DNA of 64,000 nucleotides from positions 1 through 64,000 of the forward strand of contig JAFWZZ010000030.1 in the NCBI GenBank assembly GCA_017522185.1, in the 5' to 3' direction. The notes beneath the pieces are model-generated. The model did no database searches. It saw nothing but the letters and a program-made list of their open reading frames with translations, and was not told the DNA's origin. The stretch comes from Bacillota bacterium (lineage in GTDB: Bacteria; Bacillota; Clostridia; Peptostreptococcales; Anaerovoracaceae). The position numbers were made by a program, and so were the translations under genes. Every line of letters begins with the position of its first letter. Positions within the stretch are counted from its first letter, which is position 1. This document shows, in pieces, positions 1 through 9,518 of the stretch.

Positions 1-270
1 GACACAGATAAGCCGTCCGATACAGACAAACCGTCTGACACAGATAAGCCATCTGACACAGATAAGCCGTCCGATACAGACAAACCGTCTGACACAGACA
101 AACCGTCTGACACAGACAAACCAGCTGACACAGACAAACCGTCTGACACAGACAAACCGTCTGACACAGACAAACCAGCTGACACAGACAAACCGTCTGA
201 CACAGACAAACCGTCTGACACAGACAAACCAGCTGACACAGATAAACCAGCTGACACAGACAAGCCGGCT
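1..270 (+). repeat. 18-nt tandem repeat encoding D-T-D-K-P-[S/A]
   Basis: Fifteen in-frame 18-nt copies run without interruption and continue upstream of the window. Copies differ mainly at synonymous positions (GAC/GAT, AAG/AAA) and at the last codon (TCT/TCC Ser or GCT Ala). Such a tract is prone to copy-number change without breaking the frame. Confidence 0.95.
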
Positions 271-1089
271 GTAAAGCCAGTCATCAAGGTGGAAGGCACA
301 GAAACAGAAAAATGTGAAAACATCCTTGAAGAAACCGTAAACAAGATTATCGAAACGGTAATCAAGAATCCGGAAAACGGTGTTCAGATTGACAAGGCTG
401 TTGCAGATGCAATCAGGGAAACTATGACATCCGGTAAGAATGTATCTGTTGTCATCGAAGCAAAGACAGAGATTGTCAAGAAGACAGATGCCGAAAAGGT
501 ATTTGGCAAGAAAAACATTGAACTGGTAGAAACTGCTGCAAAAGATGCAGCGATTGCTCAGTATCTGGATCTCAACGTTTTCATGACAGTACAGGCAGAT
601 GGCAAGGAAGTTGCCAAAGGCAATGTTTCCAAGCTGGAAAAACCAATCAAGTTTACGATTTCTGTTCCAAGCGGCCTGGAAAAACCTGCTGACGGAATGG
701 TAAGAACCTTCTTTATCATCAGAGTACACGGCGAAGAAGTCACACGTATTCCAGTAACAGACAACGGTAACAATACCGTATCCTGGGAAACAGACCAGTT
801 CTCCACCTATGCATTAGCATACGAAGACGTTCCGGCTGCTGATGTACCGGCGGACGATGATAAGCCTGTGGTTGATGATAAGCCTGTGGTTGACGATGAA
901 CCTGCTGTTGACGACGAATCCATGACTGATGACGAAATTGTTGACAATGATATTATCGTCGAAGATGCGACAGACGATGAAGATTCCGAAACACCAGGAA
1001 CAGGCGATGACAATCATCTGCTTGCTTATGCATTCCTGTTATGCGCAGCACTGATGACATTTGTAATCGGCAGAAAAAGAGAAGAATAA
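1..1089 (+). CDS. Cell-wall-type surface protein, 5' end cut by window edge
   Basis: The reading frame is open from base 1, so the true start lies upstream; 362 residues are visible. Residues 1-90 are fifteen copies of a hexapeptide, D-T-D-K-P-[S/A], probably an extended wall-spanning linker. A globular domain of about 180 residues follows that I do not recognise. An acidic tail (repeated V-V-D-D-K-P and similar) comes next, then TPGTGD, a hydrophobic segment and the basic end GRKREE. That end resembles a sorting signal of the (S/N)PxTG kind known from clostridial class B sortases, so covalent attachment to peptidoglycan is inferred. It is the first of a co-directional series of exported-protein genes. 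No sortase gene lies in the window. The function of the globular part is unknown; the link to B12 uptake is by neighbourhood only. Confidence 0.8.
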   Translation, partial: DTDKPSDTDKPSDTDKPSDTDKPSDTDKPSDTDKPSDTDKPADTDKPSDTDKPSDTDKPADTDKPSDTDKPSDTDKPADTDKPADTDKPAVKPVIKVEGTETEKCENILEETVNKIIETVIKNPENGVQIDKAVADAIRETMTSGKNVSVVIEAKTEIVKKTDAEKVFGKKNIELVETAAKDAAIAQYLDLNVFMTVQADGKEVAKGNVSKLEKPIKFTISVPSGLEKPADGMVRTFFIIRVHGEEVTRIPVTDNGNNTVSWETDQFSTYALAYEDVPAADVPADDDKPVVDDKPVVDDEPAVDDESMTDDEIVDNDIIVEDATDDEDSETPGTGDDNHLLAYAFLLCAALMTFVIGRKREE

Positions 1090-1130
1090 ACCAACATGGC
1101 TTTTGGCCCTGTAAACAAGATTTACAAAGA

Positions 1131-1154
1131 CCTGCGGCAAATTTTTGCCGCAGG
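1131..1154 (+). terminator. Intergenic hairpin, possible terminator
   Basis: A perfect 10-bp GC-rich stem (CCTGCGGCAA with TTGCCGCAGG) and a 4-nt loop lie 42 nt after the stop of the first gene. Only a short CTTT follows, so termination is probably partial and the next gene may be read through. Confidence 0.45.
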
Positions 1155-1210
1155 CTTTGGACGTATATTAAGAAGGCATAGAAAGTAATGTTGGATAAGG
1201 AGATTGAATT

Positions 1211-2869
1211 ATGAAGAAAAAACTGATTTCTACAGTTCTTGCAACGATGCTGCTGTTAAGTACAACCGCATCGGCTATGGCTGCAAGTTTTCAGGTAAGC
1301 ACTGACAAAAATGTTGTCAATGCCGGAGAAAACGTGACAGTCACAGTAAATCTGGACAAAGAACTTACTGGAAATTTTAGAAACGTACAGGGTCAGCTGG
1401 GCTATGATACCAGCAGACTGACCTACGTATCTCATAAGATGGGCAGCCTATACCAGCATTACATGGCAAAAAATATGCCGTCAAAAAAGTATTTTACTTT
1501 TTCCAATACGGATATGAGCACGGCAGGATTTTCCTCGATGCCAAAAGGAAATGTCGTAACGGTTGTGTTTCAGACCAGTCAGAATATGAGTGAATCTCAT
1601 ATAACGGCTGCGTTTTCACTGAAATTAAGTGTACAGGACACGGCTGGGCATTCTGAAAAGTCGACATCATCGGCATCTGTGGTAGTCTGCAAAAGCCATA
1701 CATGGGATGGCGGAACCGTAACCACTGCACCAGGATGCAGCAGCAAAGGGGTCAAGTCTTACACCTGCACCTATCAGGGCTGTGGCGCTGTAAAAACAGA
1801 GCGCATTGACGAGACGGGGCATTCTTATGGAAACGGATACGTTTGCGGTACGTGTGGTCATGTGAACGAGGCCCTGAAGCCGGACCCAACACCGACCCCA
1901 GACCCAACACCGACCCCAGACCCAACGCCGACACCGGACCCAACACCGACCCCGGACCCAACACCGAGCCCGGAACCAACACCGACACCGGAGCCAACGC
2001 CAACACCAGACCCAGCACCGACACCGGAGCCAACGCCGACACCGGATCCAACGCCAACACCAGACCCGACGCCGACACCGGATCCAGCACCAACACCGGA
2101 TCCAACGCCGACACCAGATCCAACACCAACACCTTGTGCGCATAACTGGAAAGCTGCAACCTGCAAAGCAGCAAAAAGCTGCATCCTTTGTGGCGCGACA
2201 GAAGGTAAGGCATTAGGCCACAAAGCTGGAACTGTGAAAGTCACAAAGAAGGCAACGATGACGAAAGCCGGTACAAAAGTACAGAAGTGTACGAGATGCA
2301 ATGCGGTTGTAAAGACCATCAAAATCAAGCCGGCTAAGGTAGCCCTGTCCAAGAGCAGTTTTGTATATAATGGCAAGGTAATCGGCAGCAAGAAACTGCC
2401 AAAGGTCGTTGTAAGAGATGGCAGCGGCAAGAAAATTGCGGCGAAGTATTATACTGTAACAAAACCGAAGAACGTGAAGAAGATGAAGGCAATCGGCAGA
2501 TATGCTTACAAAATTACCTTCAAGAAAAACTGCAAGCAATACACCGGCTCCAAGACCGTTTACCTGCAGATTACACCGGCAAAGACTTCTATGAAATCAG
2601 TAAAAGGCGCGAAGAAGGCCGTAACTGTAAAATGGAAGAAGGCTGCGAAAATGCAGACCACCGGCTATCAGATTATGGTGGCAACCAACAGCAAGTTTAC
2701 CAAGAACAAGAAGACTGTATCCATCAAGGGCTACAAGAACATATCCAAGAAGGTAACCAAGCTGAAGGTGAAGACCAAGTATTATGTAAAGGTTAGAACT
2801 TATAAGACCGTAAAAGGTGTAAAGATTTACTCCAACTGGTCTAAGGTAAAGACCGTAAAAACAAAATAG
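1211..2869 (+). CDS. Secreted cohesin-domain protein with Pro-rich linker and Fn3-like C-terminus
   Basis: This 552-residue protein starts at ATG 1211, eight bases after AAGGAG. Residues 1-24 are a signal peptide ending ASAMAA. Residues 25-165 look like a cohesin-type beta-sandwich: an AGENVTVTV opening, then [11 protein letters not shown] and a GNVVTVVF strand. A small Cys/His-containing module follows (HTWDGG...CGTCGH, to about residue 220), then a T-P-D-P linker (224-308) and a second Cys pair module. The rest is a very Lys-rich Ig/Fn3-like region ending VKTVKTK. There is no sorting signal, so wall retention may be non-covalent. The first domain is clearly paralogous to that of the next gene (shared FRN[VL]QGQL and FTFSNTD). 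Cohesins bind dockerins, and a dockerin protein is encoded at 11793-16337; direct pairing is an inference. The cohesin call comes from pattern only. Confidence 0.8.
   Translation: MKKKLISTVLATMLLLSTTASAMAASFQVSTDKNVVNAGENVTVTVNLDKELTGNFRNVQGQLGYDTSRLTYVSHKMGSLYQHYMAKNMPSKKYFTFSNTDMSTAGFSSMPKGNVVTVVFQTSQNMSESHITAAFSLKLSVQDTAGHSEKSTSSASVVVCKSHTWDGGTVTTAPGCSSKGVKSYTCTYQGCGAVKTERIDETGHSYGNGYVCGTCGHVNEALKPDPTPTPDPTPTPDPTPTPDPTPTPDPTPSPEPTPTPEPTPTPDPAPTPEPTPTPDPTPTPDPTPTPDPAPTPDPTPTPDPTPTPCAHNWKAATCKAAKSCILCGATEGKALGHKAGTVKVTKKATMTKAGTKVQKCTRCNAVVKTIKIKPAKVALSKSSFVYNGKVIGSKKLPKVVVRDGSGKKIAAKYYTVTKPKNVKKMKAIGRYAYKITFKKNCKQYTGSKTVYLQITPAKTSMKSVKGAKKAVTVKWKKAAKMQTTGYQIMVATNSKFTKNKKTVSIKGYKNISKKVTKLKVKTKYYVKVRTYKTVKGVKIYSNWSKVKTVKTK
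1880..2134 (+). repeat. Pro/Thr-rich linker repeat (T-P-[DE]-P)
   Basis: About 85 codons of alternating T-P and D-P / E-P dipeptides form an extended interdomain linker inside the preceding cohesin-domain protein. The tract leaves several long open frames on both strands that are composition artefacts. Confidence 0.95.
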
Positions 2870-2883
2870 CAGCTTATATGAAT

Positions 2884-2909
2884 CCTGGTGGTGCCATTGC
2901 ACCACCAGG
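2884..2909 (+). other. Strong intergenic hairpin
   Basis: A perfect 11-bp stem (CCTGGTGGTGC with GCACCACCAGG) with a CATT loop sits 15 nt after the stop of the first cohesin gene. The downstream bases are A-rich, with only a delayed TTTT. It could be a weak terminator or an mRNA-stabilising hairpin between the two cohesin genes. Confidence 0.5.
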
Positions 2910-2987
2910 AATATCAACACATTGTTTTCCCTTGTGGACTGGTACAGCCTGCAACGGAAAGCAATATGGAAAGAAAAGGATGGAGAC

Positions 2988-3677
2988 ATGAAAAGAATGA
3001 TCACATTGTTGTTCCTGATGACGATGCTTTGTACCATGCCCGCAGCGGCAATGACTTCGACATTGGAACTTCATGCAGACAAAGACAGACTGGGAGAAAA
3101 AGAACAGATTGCCGTAACGGTTTACCTGTATGAGACCGTAACCGGTGAATTCCGCAATCTCCAGGGGCAGTTAACCTATGACACAGAAATCTTTTCCTAT
3201 GTGTCCCACCAAATGGGTGAGGCATACAGTCAGTATGCGGCGGCAGACATGGCAGAAAAGGGATTCTTCACATTCTCCAATACCGATTTTACCGACAAGG
3301 GATTTTCTGAAATCCAGGAAGGCACCCTGGTTACGGTTGTCTTTGAGACAAAAGAGAAACTGAAACGGAAAGAAAGAGATACCAAATTCGTGTTAAATAT
3401 GGACCTGCAGGATACCAGAGGCGTGAGCGAGACGTTCGCAAAAGAAGTGTCCATAAAAGTGTCAGGAAAAAACAATGCCGGACAGTCTGAAGCCGATCAG
3501 ACTGACATGGATCATGCTGCAGGTGAAGCAGTAGAGAATCCTGCAAAAGAAGACGCGGCGGGCCAGAGCTCTGAACCGCGCAACCTGGAAACAGGGATTG
3601 TAATAATGGGCGCAGGCTTCGCATTGGTCTGGCTTCTGTATAGAATTTGGAGCCGTAAGAAGGAGAAACGTACATGA
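2988..3677 (+). CDS. Membrane-anchored cohesin-domain protein
   Basis: The 229-residue product starts at ATG 2988 (AAAGGA seven bases upstream). A longer frame from 2922 lacks a ribosome site and would hide the signal peptide. Residues 1-20 are a signal peptide. Residues 22-160 repeat the cohesin-like domain of the preceding gene (FRNLQGQLTYD, FTFSNTD, GTLVTVVFETKE). A polar linker leads to one C-terminal membrane helix (about 200-218) and the basic tail RKKEKRT. The residues NLETG before the helix resemble a sorting motif only weakly, so I favour a transmembrane anchor facing outward. The stop overlaps the next start by 4 nt, so the two are probably translationally coupled. It could serve as a surface receptor for the dockerin protein at 11793-16337, an inference from domain type. 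Confidence 0.8.
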   Translation: MKRMITLLFLMTMLCTMPAAAMTSTLELHADKDRLGEKEQIAVTVYLYETVTGEFRNLQGQLTYDTEIFSYVSHQMGEAYSQYAAADMAEKGFFTFSNTDFTDKGFSEIQEGTLVTVVFETKEKLKRKERDTKFVLNMDLQDTRGVSETFAKEVSIKVSGKNNAGQSEADQTDMDHAAGEAVENPAKEDAAGQSSEPRNLETGIVIMGAGFALVWLLYRIWSRKKEKRT

Positions 3678-6600
3678 GCATAAAGGGTTTTATCCGAAAT
3701 GCAAAATTTCAAAAATACATCAGCTGGATTCTCATTGCAGCAATGGTGTGCGGACTGTGGGTTTCCGGGAACAGTCTTCATGTTTCCGGCCCGAAAGCCC
3801 CATTACCGGATGACGAGATGCAGATTCTGGCGGATTTGAACTTAGGTGAAGATGCGCTGAAAGCGGAACAGATGGACGAGCTGGATGAGAATGCGGACCG
3901 GGGCGGCCAGTCTGATCAGGAACAGCAGGAAGAACAGGAAAAAACGGATCAGCCCGAGCAGCAGGAAGAACAGGAGCAGCCGGACCAACCTGATGAACCA
4001 GAGCAGCCGGAAGAACCGAAGCAGCCGGACCAACCTGATGAACCAGAGCAGCCGGAGCAGCCGGACCAACCTGATGAACCAGAGCAGCCGGACGAGCCAG
4101 ATGAACCTGACCAGCCGGATGAACCGGAACAAAAACCGGATGACTCCGAGCAGCAGCCGGAAAACACAACCCCGGATGGCGACACATCCGATGAAAACAC
4201 GGAAGAGCCGGGAACCGGTGATGGAAACCAGGGTCAGGAAGACGGCATTCAGGGTGAACAGGGCGGCGAAACAGCCGAACTGAGCCTGGGCATGGTCATG
4301 ACCTGGCAGAAATACGGCAAGCACCCGAGAACCATCGTATGCAGTCCTTCCAACACGGTAAGGGGCAGCATCAATACGGCGCAGCTGGTAAAAAACGAAC
4401 TGGAATACGATTTTGCTTTGGCTGGCGAAGAAGCCTCCCATGCATCCATTACCAAGGTATGGATGAAAGCAGGGGACGAGGCAGCACGGGAAATTGACCA
4501 GCGGGGCCATGTGGAGATCCTGCTGGACAATGAAGCCGTTGGCCGGATCTATACCTTCCAGATTGAAACCCTGTGGAAGGGCAAAGACGGAAACGGCAGG
4601 ACATCAGAGCAGCAGCTGACCTTTACCTATGAAATCCATTTTGCCTATGCTTTGGATTTGGAATTAGAACTGAACTGGCAGAAAGCAGACAAAGAGTCTG
4701 CAAGCCTGCGATGCATGGCAAACAAAGCAGTGGCAAAGACCATCGAAAGTTATGAGCTGGCAAAAGGCGCATTTACATATACGCCAAAACTGAGCGGCAG
4801 CCTGGCGAAGGATGCGAAATTTGTTAGCGGCGAATACAGCACGGCATCGGGAAAGAAAGGCACCCTGGATCCTTCCGGCGGCACTTTGACGCTGGAAGGT
4901 GTCGGAAAAGACAACCAGGATACCTACTACCTGACCTTCACGGCAGAGGTAATCGATGAAGACGGCATCCTGCAAACCGTCATTTACCGTATCACCATCC
5001 TGTATGTGGAGACGGTAGATGTGCAGCTTGGCTTCACATGGCTGGAGAAAGGCACCGTGCCAAGAGATATGATCTGTCAGGCAGATGGAACCGTATCCAC
5101 CACCGTGAAGAACAACCAGCTTTCTGCCGGTGCTGTGAAATACGAAATGAAACTGATCGGAAACGACAGCGATGAGGCAAGAATCCTGAGCATCAGCTAT
5201 ACTTCCGAAGGAAGCGATGGGGGCAGCTTAGCGGAAAGCGGCGCACTGCCTTTGATTTTGCCGAAAGCCAAAGCTTCCAACACCTATGAGATCACAGCGG
5301 TTGTGCTCCATGGCGGAAAGAAACTGAAATACCAGATTTATCTGCGCTATGTCATGGACACCCAGCTGGAGCTGATTTACACCATCAAAGAAGGCGGCGG
5401 TACCTTGGAGAAATCCATCCTCTGCGAAAACGGAAAGACCAAGACGGCAGAAGCCATTTATGATGATCAGCTGACCAAAGGCGTTCTGCCTTACAGCATG
5501 GTGCTGAAGGGCGAAGGCAATCTGGAAATCACATCGGTAAAATGCTATCAGTCCGGAAGCGGCAAAGTCATCAGCCTGCAGCCGGAAGGCCAGCTCACCT
5601 TATTATTAAATAACGGAAAAACAGGAGAAAACACGTTCACGGTAATGGCGAAAGATGATGCAGGGACAGAATACGTCTTCTACATCAACATGCAGTATAA
5701 GCACCGTGGACAGAACAATATCAAGATTACGACCAATATGACCAATGGTCAAACCATCGTCAACGAAACCTCTACCAACTTCAATGTGAAGGCGTGGAGC
5801 GAAGACGAGAGCGGCAAGGTTGTCAGCTACATCCCTGCCAACGGCGTAGATACCAAGCTGATTGTAAAACTGGATGGAGAAACTTTGAAATATGTCAGCA
5901 CTTCCGGTGCGTCATCTGAATTTATCCTTTATCCAAAGAACCCGCCGAAGGGCGACAAAAACGACCACACCATCTACGTTTATGCGGAAGACGCATACGG
6001 CAATTACGGCGAACTGACCCTGAACCTGAAGGGACAGCGAAAGCAGGCAGGACAGAAGAAAGGCAAGGCAACCATCCGCATCGACATGACCGTACTGGGG
6101 CTGGGTGTGGTGGAAACCATGTCCTACGATGTTCTTGCGGATGAACCGATTTCCTACTCTGTTGCAAAAGCTGTATTAGGCGAAGATACCGGAGATCCGT
6201 TCGGCGCCGCTAAGGATGCCATGGGCTGGGGGGGCCGTTATACGGGGACTTTGGATGTAGGTTTCTATTTGCAGAGTCTGACGCCGGGACTATCAGCCAA
6301 TGGACTGATGGGCAGCAGCTGGAACAAATACGGCAAGACAGAGAAAGAAGTTCTTGCAGCCATTGATGATGAATTTGGAAAAGGAACCGGACTGGCGACA
6401 CTATGGCGCTGTATCTACAGAAACGGTTTGAATAAGAGCAGCGGAACCAGCGGCTCCTATGGCGAATTTGACTTTACCAGCGGCTCCGGATGGCTGTTCT
6501 CCCTGGACGGCACCTATTATCCGGGACTGGCCATGTCAGAATACAGCCTGGAAGACGGCGATGTGCTGACACTGCGCTATACACTGGCACATGGATGGGA

Positions 6601-7408
6601 TGTAGGCGGCGGAACCAAAGGCTACGGAAATACCGTTGGCTATTGTGTGACCGCTCTGGATGGAAAATATTACATCAAACATCAGATGGAGCACAAGACC
6701 AATACAGACGGAACCAAGAGATATGTATGCCGCTGCTGCGGCCTGGAAGAAGGCTGTCTCCACGAGAACCTGACCAAGAAAAACCTGGGCGATGGAACCC
6801 ATATCACGTATTGCGGCGACTGTCAGACCGAAATTGGAGATCCGGAACTGCATAACTGGGATCAGACGGCAGAAGCACATCGATGCAATGGCTGTGATGC
6901 AGGAGAAGAACATCGCTGGAAAGAAAAAGAAGGGTCCGACACGGCAACCTGCACTGAGGGCGGCAGACATACCGTCTTCTGTACAGTATGCAATATGACA
7001 AAAGAAGAAGACAGTCCGGCCAAGGGTCATAAGCTGAACAACAGATGGAATCACAACAAGACAGAGCATTATCAGAAATGTTCTGTATGTAAGGAAGTCA
7101 TCGAATCCAGCAAAGGCAGCCATCAGTATGGCGCATATGATGCGGACTTTGAAGACTGGTTCTGTGTGATTTGCGATGCAGGCCATGACTGGGATTACTG
7201 TGGCAACGGAGATAATCTGGTCATTGTACCGGAAGAAACTACCTGCCAGCACGCAGTATATCGCTGCACAGACTGCGGCCTGCGTCTGGAAAAAGACGGT
7301 GTCTTTGAAGACTATCACAACTATACAGGCGGCGTCTGCATCTGCGGCAAAAGCGATCCGGCAGTTTTGCCGGAGGAAGAAACTGTAGAAATAACGGAAC
7401 AGGAGTAA
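3674..7408 (+). CDS. Large surface protein with tandem beta repeats and a transcobalamin-like DUF4430 domain
   Basis: The 1244-residue protein begins with a single N-terminal membrane segment (about 15-33). An acidic P-D-Q-P-D-E-P linker (about 75-165) follows. Three or four tandem units of roughly 110 residues come next (about 200-660), each opening with a hydrophobic strand, a TW/NW/TI pair and one Cys (TIVC, LRC, MIC, ILC). Another beta domain follows to about 800. Residues about 805-975 match the DUF4430 pattern: GSGWLFSLDG, then YSLEDGDVLTLRYT. This family resembles the C-terminal beta domain of transcobalamin and intrinsic factor. The last 230 residues carry many CxxC and Cx2CG pairs with His, like small zinc ribbons. 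The ATG overlaps the upstream stop by 4 nt. I infer a cobalamin-binding surface role; the ligand is not provable from sequence. Confidence 0.8.
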   Translation: MSIKGFIRNAKFQKYISWILIAAMVCGLWVSGNSLHVSGPKAPLPDDEMQILADLNLGEDALKAEQMDELDENADRGGQSDQEQQEEQEKTDQPEQQEEQEQPDQPDEPEQPEEPKQPDQPDEPEQPEQPDQPDEPEQPDEPDEPDQPDEPEQKPDDSEQQPENTTPDGDTSDENTEEPGTGDGNQGQEDGIQGEQGGETAELSLGMVMTWQKYGKHPRTIVCSPSNTVRGSINTAQLVKNELEYDFALAGEEASHASITKVWMKAGDEAAREIDQRGHVEILLDNEAVGRIYTFQIETLWKGKDGNGRTSEQQLTFTYEIHFAYALDLELELNWQKADKESASLRCMANKAVAKTIESYELAKGAFTYTPKLSGSLAKDAKFVSGEYSTASGKKGTLDPSGGTLTLEGVGKDNQDTYYLTFTAEVIDEDGILQTVIYRITILYVETVDVQLGFTWLEKGTVPRDMICQADGTVSTTVKNNQLSAGAVKYEMKLIGNDSDEARILSISYTSEGSDGGSLAESGALPLILPKAKASNTYEITAVVLHGGKKLKYQIYLRYVMDTQLELIYTIKEGGGTLEKSILCENGKTKTAEAIYDDQLTKGVLPYSMVLKGEGNLEITSVKCYQSGSGKVISLQPEGQLTLLLNNGKTGENTFTVMAKDDAGTEYVFYINMQYKHRGQNNIKITTNMTNGQTIVNETSTNFNVKAWSEDESGKVVSYIPANGVDTKLIVKLDGETLKYVSTSGASSEFILYPKNPPKGDKNDHTIYVYAEDAYGNYGELTLNLKGQRKQAGQKKGKATIRIDMTVLGLGVVETMSYDVLADEPISYSVAKAVLGEDTGDPFGAAKDAMGWGGRYTGTLDVGFYLQSLTPGLSANGLMGSSWNKYGKTEKEVLAAIDDEFGKGTGLATLWRCIYRNGLNKSSGTSGSYGEFDFTSGSGWLFSLDGTYYPGLAMSEYSLEDGDVLTLRYTLAHGWDVGGGTKGYGNTVGYCVTALDGKYYIKHQMEHKTNTDGTKRYVCRCCGLEEGCLHENLTKKNLGDGTHITYCGDCQTEIGDPELHNWDQTAEAHRCNGCDAGEEHRWKEKEGSDTATCTEGGRHTVFCTVCNMTKEEDSPAKGHKLNNRWNHNKTEHYQKCSVCKEVIESSKGSHQYGAYDADFEDWFCVICDAGHDWDYCGNGDNLVIVPEETTCQHAVYRCTDCGLRLEKDGVFEDYHNYTGGVCICGKSDPAVLPEEETVEITEQE

Positions 7409-7412
7409 GAAA

Positions 7413-8348
7413 ATGAATTCCAAAATCAGTGAAATCTTAAACGAAATAGAAAAAGTTATTGTAGGGAAAAACGAAATCGTCGAGAAAGTGCTGATGGCAG
7501 TGCTTTCCGGCGGCCACGTATTGATGGAAGACGTACCAGGCACAGGCAAAACAACCACTGCCATGACCTTTGCCAAGGTTCTGGGACTGGACAGCAGGCG
7601 TATCCAGTTTACCTCTGACACGGTGCCTTCTGACATTATCGGTTACAGTGTTTACGACAAAGAAACCAACAGTTTCGTGTTTAAGCCGGGTGCGGTGATG
7701 ACCAACCTGCTGCTGGCCGACGAAATCAACCGTACCTCCAGCAAGACCCAGTCTGCTTTGCTGGAGGCCATGGAAGAAATGCGCGTGACTGTAGATGGAC
7801 AGACTTATGACCTGCCGCAGCCATTCGTGGTACTGGCCACACAGAACCCGGTCGGATCTGCAGGCACCCAGATGCTGCCAAGCGCGCAGATGGACCGTTT
7901 CATGATCAAAATCAGCATGGGTTATCCTGACTTTGCCAGCCAGGTAAACATCCTGAAGGATCGTCACAGAGAAAACCCGCTGGACCGTATCCATGCAGTC
8001 GTATCCAAAGCGGAGTTGCAGGATTTGATCGAAGAAGCTTCAGCTGTAGAAGTACAGGACAGCGTGTATGAATACGTAACCCATCTGACTCAGGCAACCA
8101 GAGATCACGAAATGGTCCAGCTGGGGGTCAGCCCGAGAGGGGCACTGGCAGTCTGCAGAATGGCGAAAGCCCATGCTTTCCTGGAGGGAAGAGATTTTGT
8201 CATTCCGGAAGACGTGGCAGCGGTATTTGGCGATGTATGTTGTCACAGACTGGTGCTTTCCACGAAAGCGAGAATGTTGGAAGAGCGTCCGGAAAGCGTC
8301 ATCAAAGCGGTTCTGGAAGGCGTTGACATGCCGGTAATTAAGAAATAA
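7413..8348 (+). CDS. MoxR-family AAA+ ATPase
   Basis: This 311-residue cytoplasmic ATPase has the AAA+ motifs of the MoxR/RavA group: Walker A GTGKTT (residues 43-48), Walker B LLADEINR (about 100-107), sensor-1 ATQNP, and a C-terminal lid with SPRG (sensor 2). MoxR proteins act as chaperones or insertion factors, often for surface or metal-binding complexes, and are commonly encoded with DUF58 and transglutaminase-like membrane proteins, as here. It starts 4 nt after the preceding stop with AGGAG upstream, so it is in the same operon. Its place between surface-protein genes suggests it helps assemble or mature that complex; this is inferred from context. Confidence 0.93.
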   Translation: MNSKISEILNEIEKVIVGKNEIVEKVLMAVLSGGHVLMEDVPGTGKTTTAMTFAKVLGLDSRRIQFTSDTVPSDIIGYSVYDKETNSFVFKPGAVMTNLLLADEINRTSSKTQSALLEAMEEMRVTVDGQTYDLPQPFVVLATQNPVGSAGTQMLPSAQMDRFMIKISMGYPDFASQVNILKDRHRENPLDRIHAVVSKAELQDLIEEASAVEVQDSVYEYVTHLTQATRDHEMVQLGVSPRGALAVCRMAKAHAFLEGRDFVIPEDVAAVFGDVCCHRLVLSTKARMLEERPESVIKAVLEGVDMPVIKK

Positions 8349-8367
8349 GGGAGAGCAGGTACTGCTT

Positions 8368-9504
8368 ATGATCAAGATGAAACTTAGCTGGCTCGCACTG
8401 GAGATTCTTTTCACAGGATGCTTCCTTTACTTTGGAAGCAGCACAGCTTTGGCACTGGCGGCAGCCATGGTGCTGATACCTTTGGTATTGCTGCTGGCAA
8501 ACCTGTGTGTAAGAGGGAAGATCCATACGGCGATTTCAGCTGATTTGAATATACGAAAAGGAGACAGCGGCAACATCACGATAAGCCTGGAAAACCGGGC
8601 TGCACTGCCCGTACTTCGCATGCAGTGCAGAGTCAGAGTGGAGAACCAGCTGAATCGTGAAGTGCAGGTTTTCGCTGCAGGGACCTGGCTGATGCCGAAA
8701 GGAAAGCAGCAGCTGATCCTGCAGACCGGAAGCCGTTACTGCGGCAGACTGAAGATTACACTGGAAAAGGTAAATCTCTTTGACTGTTTTGGGCTGCTGG
8801 GAATTCCCTGCGGAAGGCAGACTGCTGCATATATGACGGTGCAGCCGGAAACTTTTGAGACGGATATTACCCTGCTGCCGAACACTGGTACAAACGAGGA
8901 AAGTGATATTTATTCCCAGGAAAAACCCGGATCAGACCTGACGGAAGTATTCCAGATCAGAGAATACGTGCCGGGAGACCATCCAAAACAGGTTCATTGG
9001 AAACTCAGTAACAAACTGGACCGTCTGATTGTCCGTGATCCCGGATTGCCGATCATCAGGAACGTACTGGTATTCTGGGAACGCGGCGGCGAATCCGGCG
9101 ATTTGGAACTGATTGATGCACAGGCGGAAATTGTGGTTTCCCTGTGTAGAAGCCTGCTGGAACATTCGATCCAGTTTACCATCGGATGGAATGATACAGA
9201 CCGCAACTTGTGCATTCTCCATGAGATTCAGAATATGGATGAACTGGTGGGGATTGTACCGAGACTTCTGCGTGCAACGGGAGCGAAAGATGCTGTCAGC
9301 GGACCGGAACTGCTGCTGCAGGAGGGCAGCCATGCCCTTTGCGGTCACATGGTTTATCTGGCAGAGAAGGCTGGAGCCGGCGCGGAAGCGCTGTGTGATT
9401 ACGGCCATGTAACCATGATTCTCGGCGATGAAACAACCATGCCGGGAAGTGTGGCTTTTGACGCAGAACATTACAGAGAACAGTTAGCGCATTTAGCATT
9501 ATAG
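8368..9504 (+). CDS. DUF58 membrane protein (MoxR partner)
   Basis: The 378-residue protein has two adjacent N-terminal membrane helices (about 8-47), a beta-rich region, and the DUF58 hallmark near residues 192-222: R-E-Y-V-P-G-D, then HWKLSNKLDRLIVRD. A degenerate von Willebrand-like fold continues to the C-terminus. DUF58 proteins are the usual neighbours of MoxR ATPases and are thought to be their membrane-bound substrates or partners; the biochemical function is unsettled. The ribosome site is a weak GGGAG about 13 nt upstream. ATG at 8377 is an alternative start. Confidence 0.88.
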   Translation: MIKMKLSWLALEILFTGCFLYFGSSTALALAAAMVLIPLVLLLANLCVRGKIHTAISADLNIRKGDSGNITISLENRAALPVLRMQCRVRVENQLNREVQVFAAGTWLMPKGKQQLILQTGSRYCGRLKITLEKVNLFDCFGLLGIPCGRQTAAYMTVQPETFETDITLLPNTGTNEESDIYSQEKPGSDLTEVFQIREYVPGDHPKQVHWKLSNKLDRLIVRDPGLPIIRNVLVFWERGGESGDLELIDAQAEIVVSLCRSLLEHSIQFTIGWNDTDRNLCILHEIQNMDELVGIVPRLLRATGAKDAVSGPELLLQEGSHALCGHMVYLAEKAGAGAEALCDYGHVTMILGDETTMPGSVAFDAEHYREQLAHLAL

Positions 9505-9518
9505 AGGAGGCGGATGCA

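Noticed and set aside
1667-2430. Long open frames on the minus strand and in a second plus frame
   Set aside because: They mirror the T-P-D-P repeat and have repetitive, biased composition with no ribosome site.
2922-2987. Longer start for the second cohesin protein
   Set aside because: No ribosome site, and it would place 22 polar residues before the signal peptide.
3560-3677. LPxTG-type sorting signal in the second cohesin protein
   Set aside because: NLETG lacks the proline and is directly fused to the helix; a simple transmembrane anchor is more likely.
3842-4510. Minus-strand open frame rich in Leu/Phe/Arg
   Set aside because: Shadow of the acidic P-D-Q-P-D-E-P linker on the plus strand.
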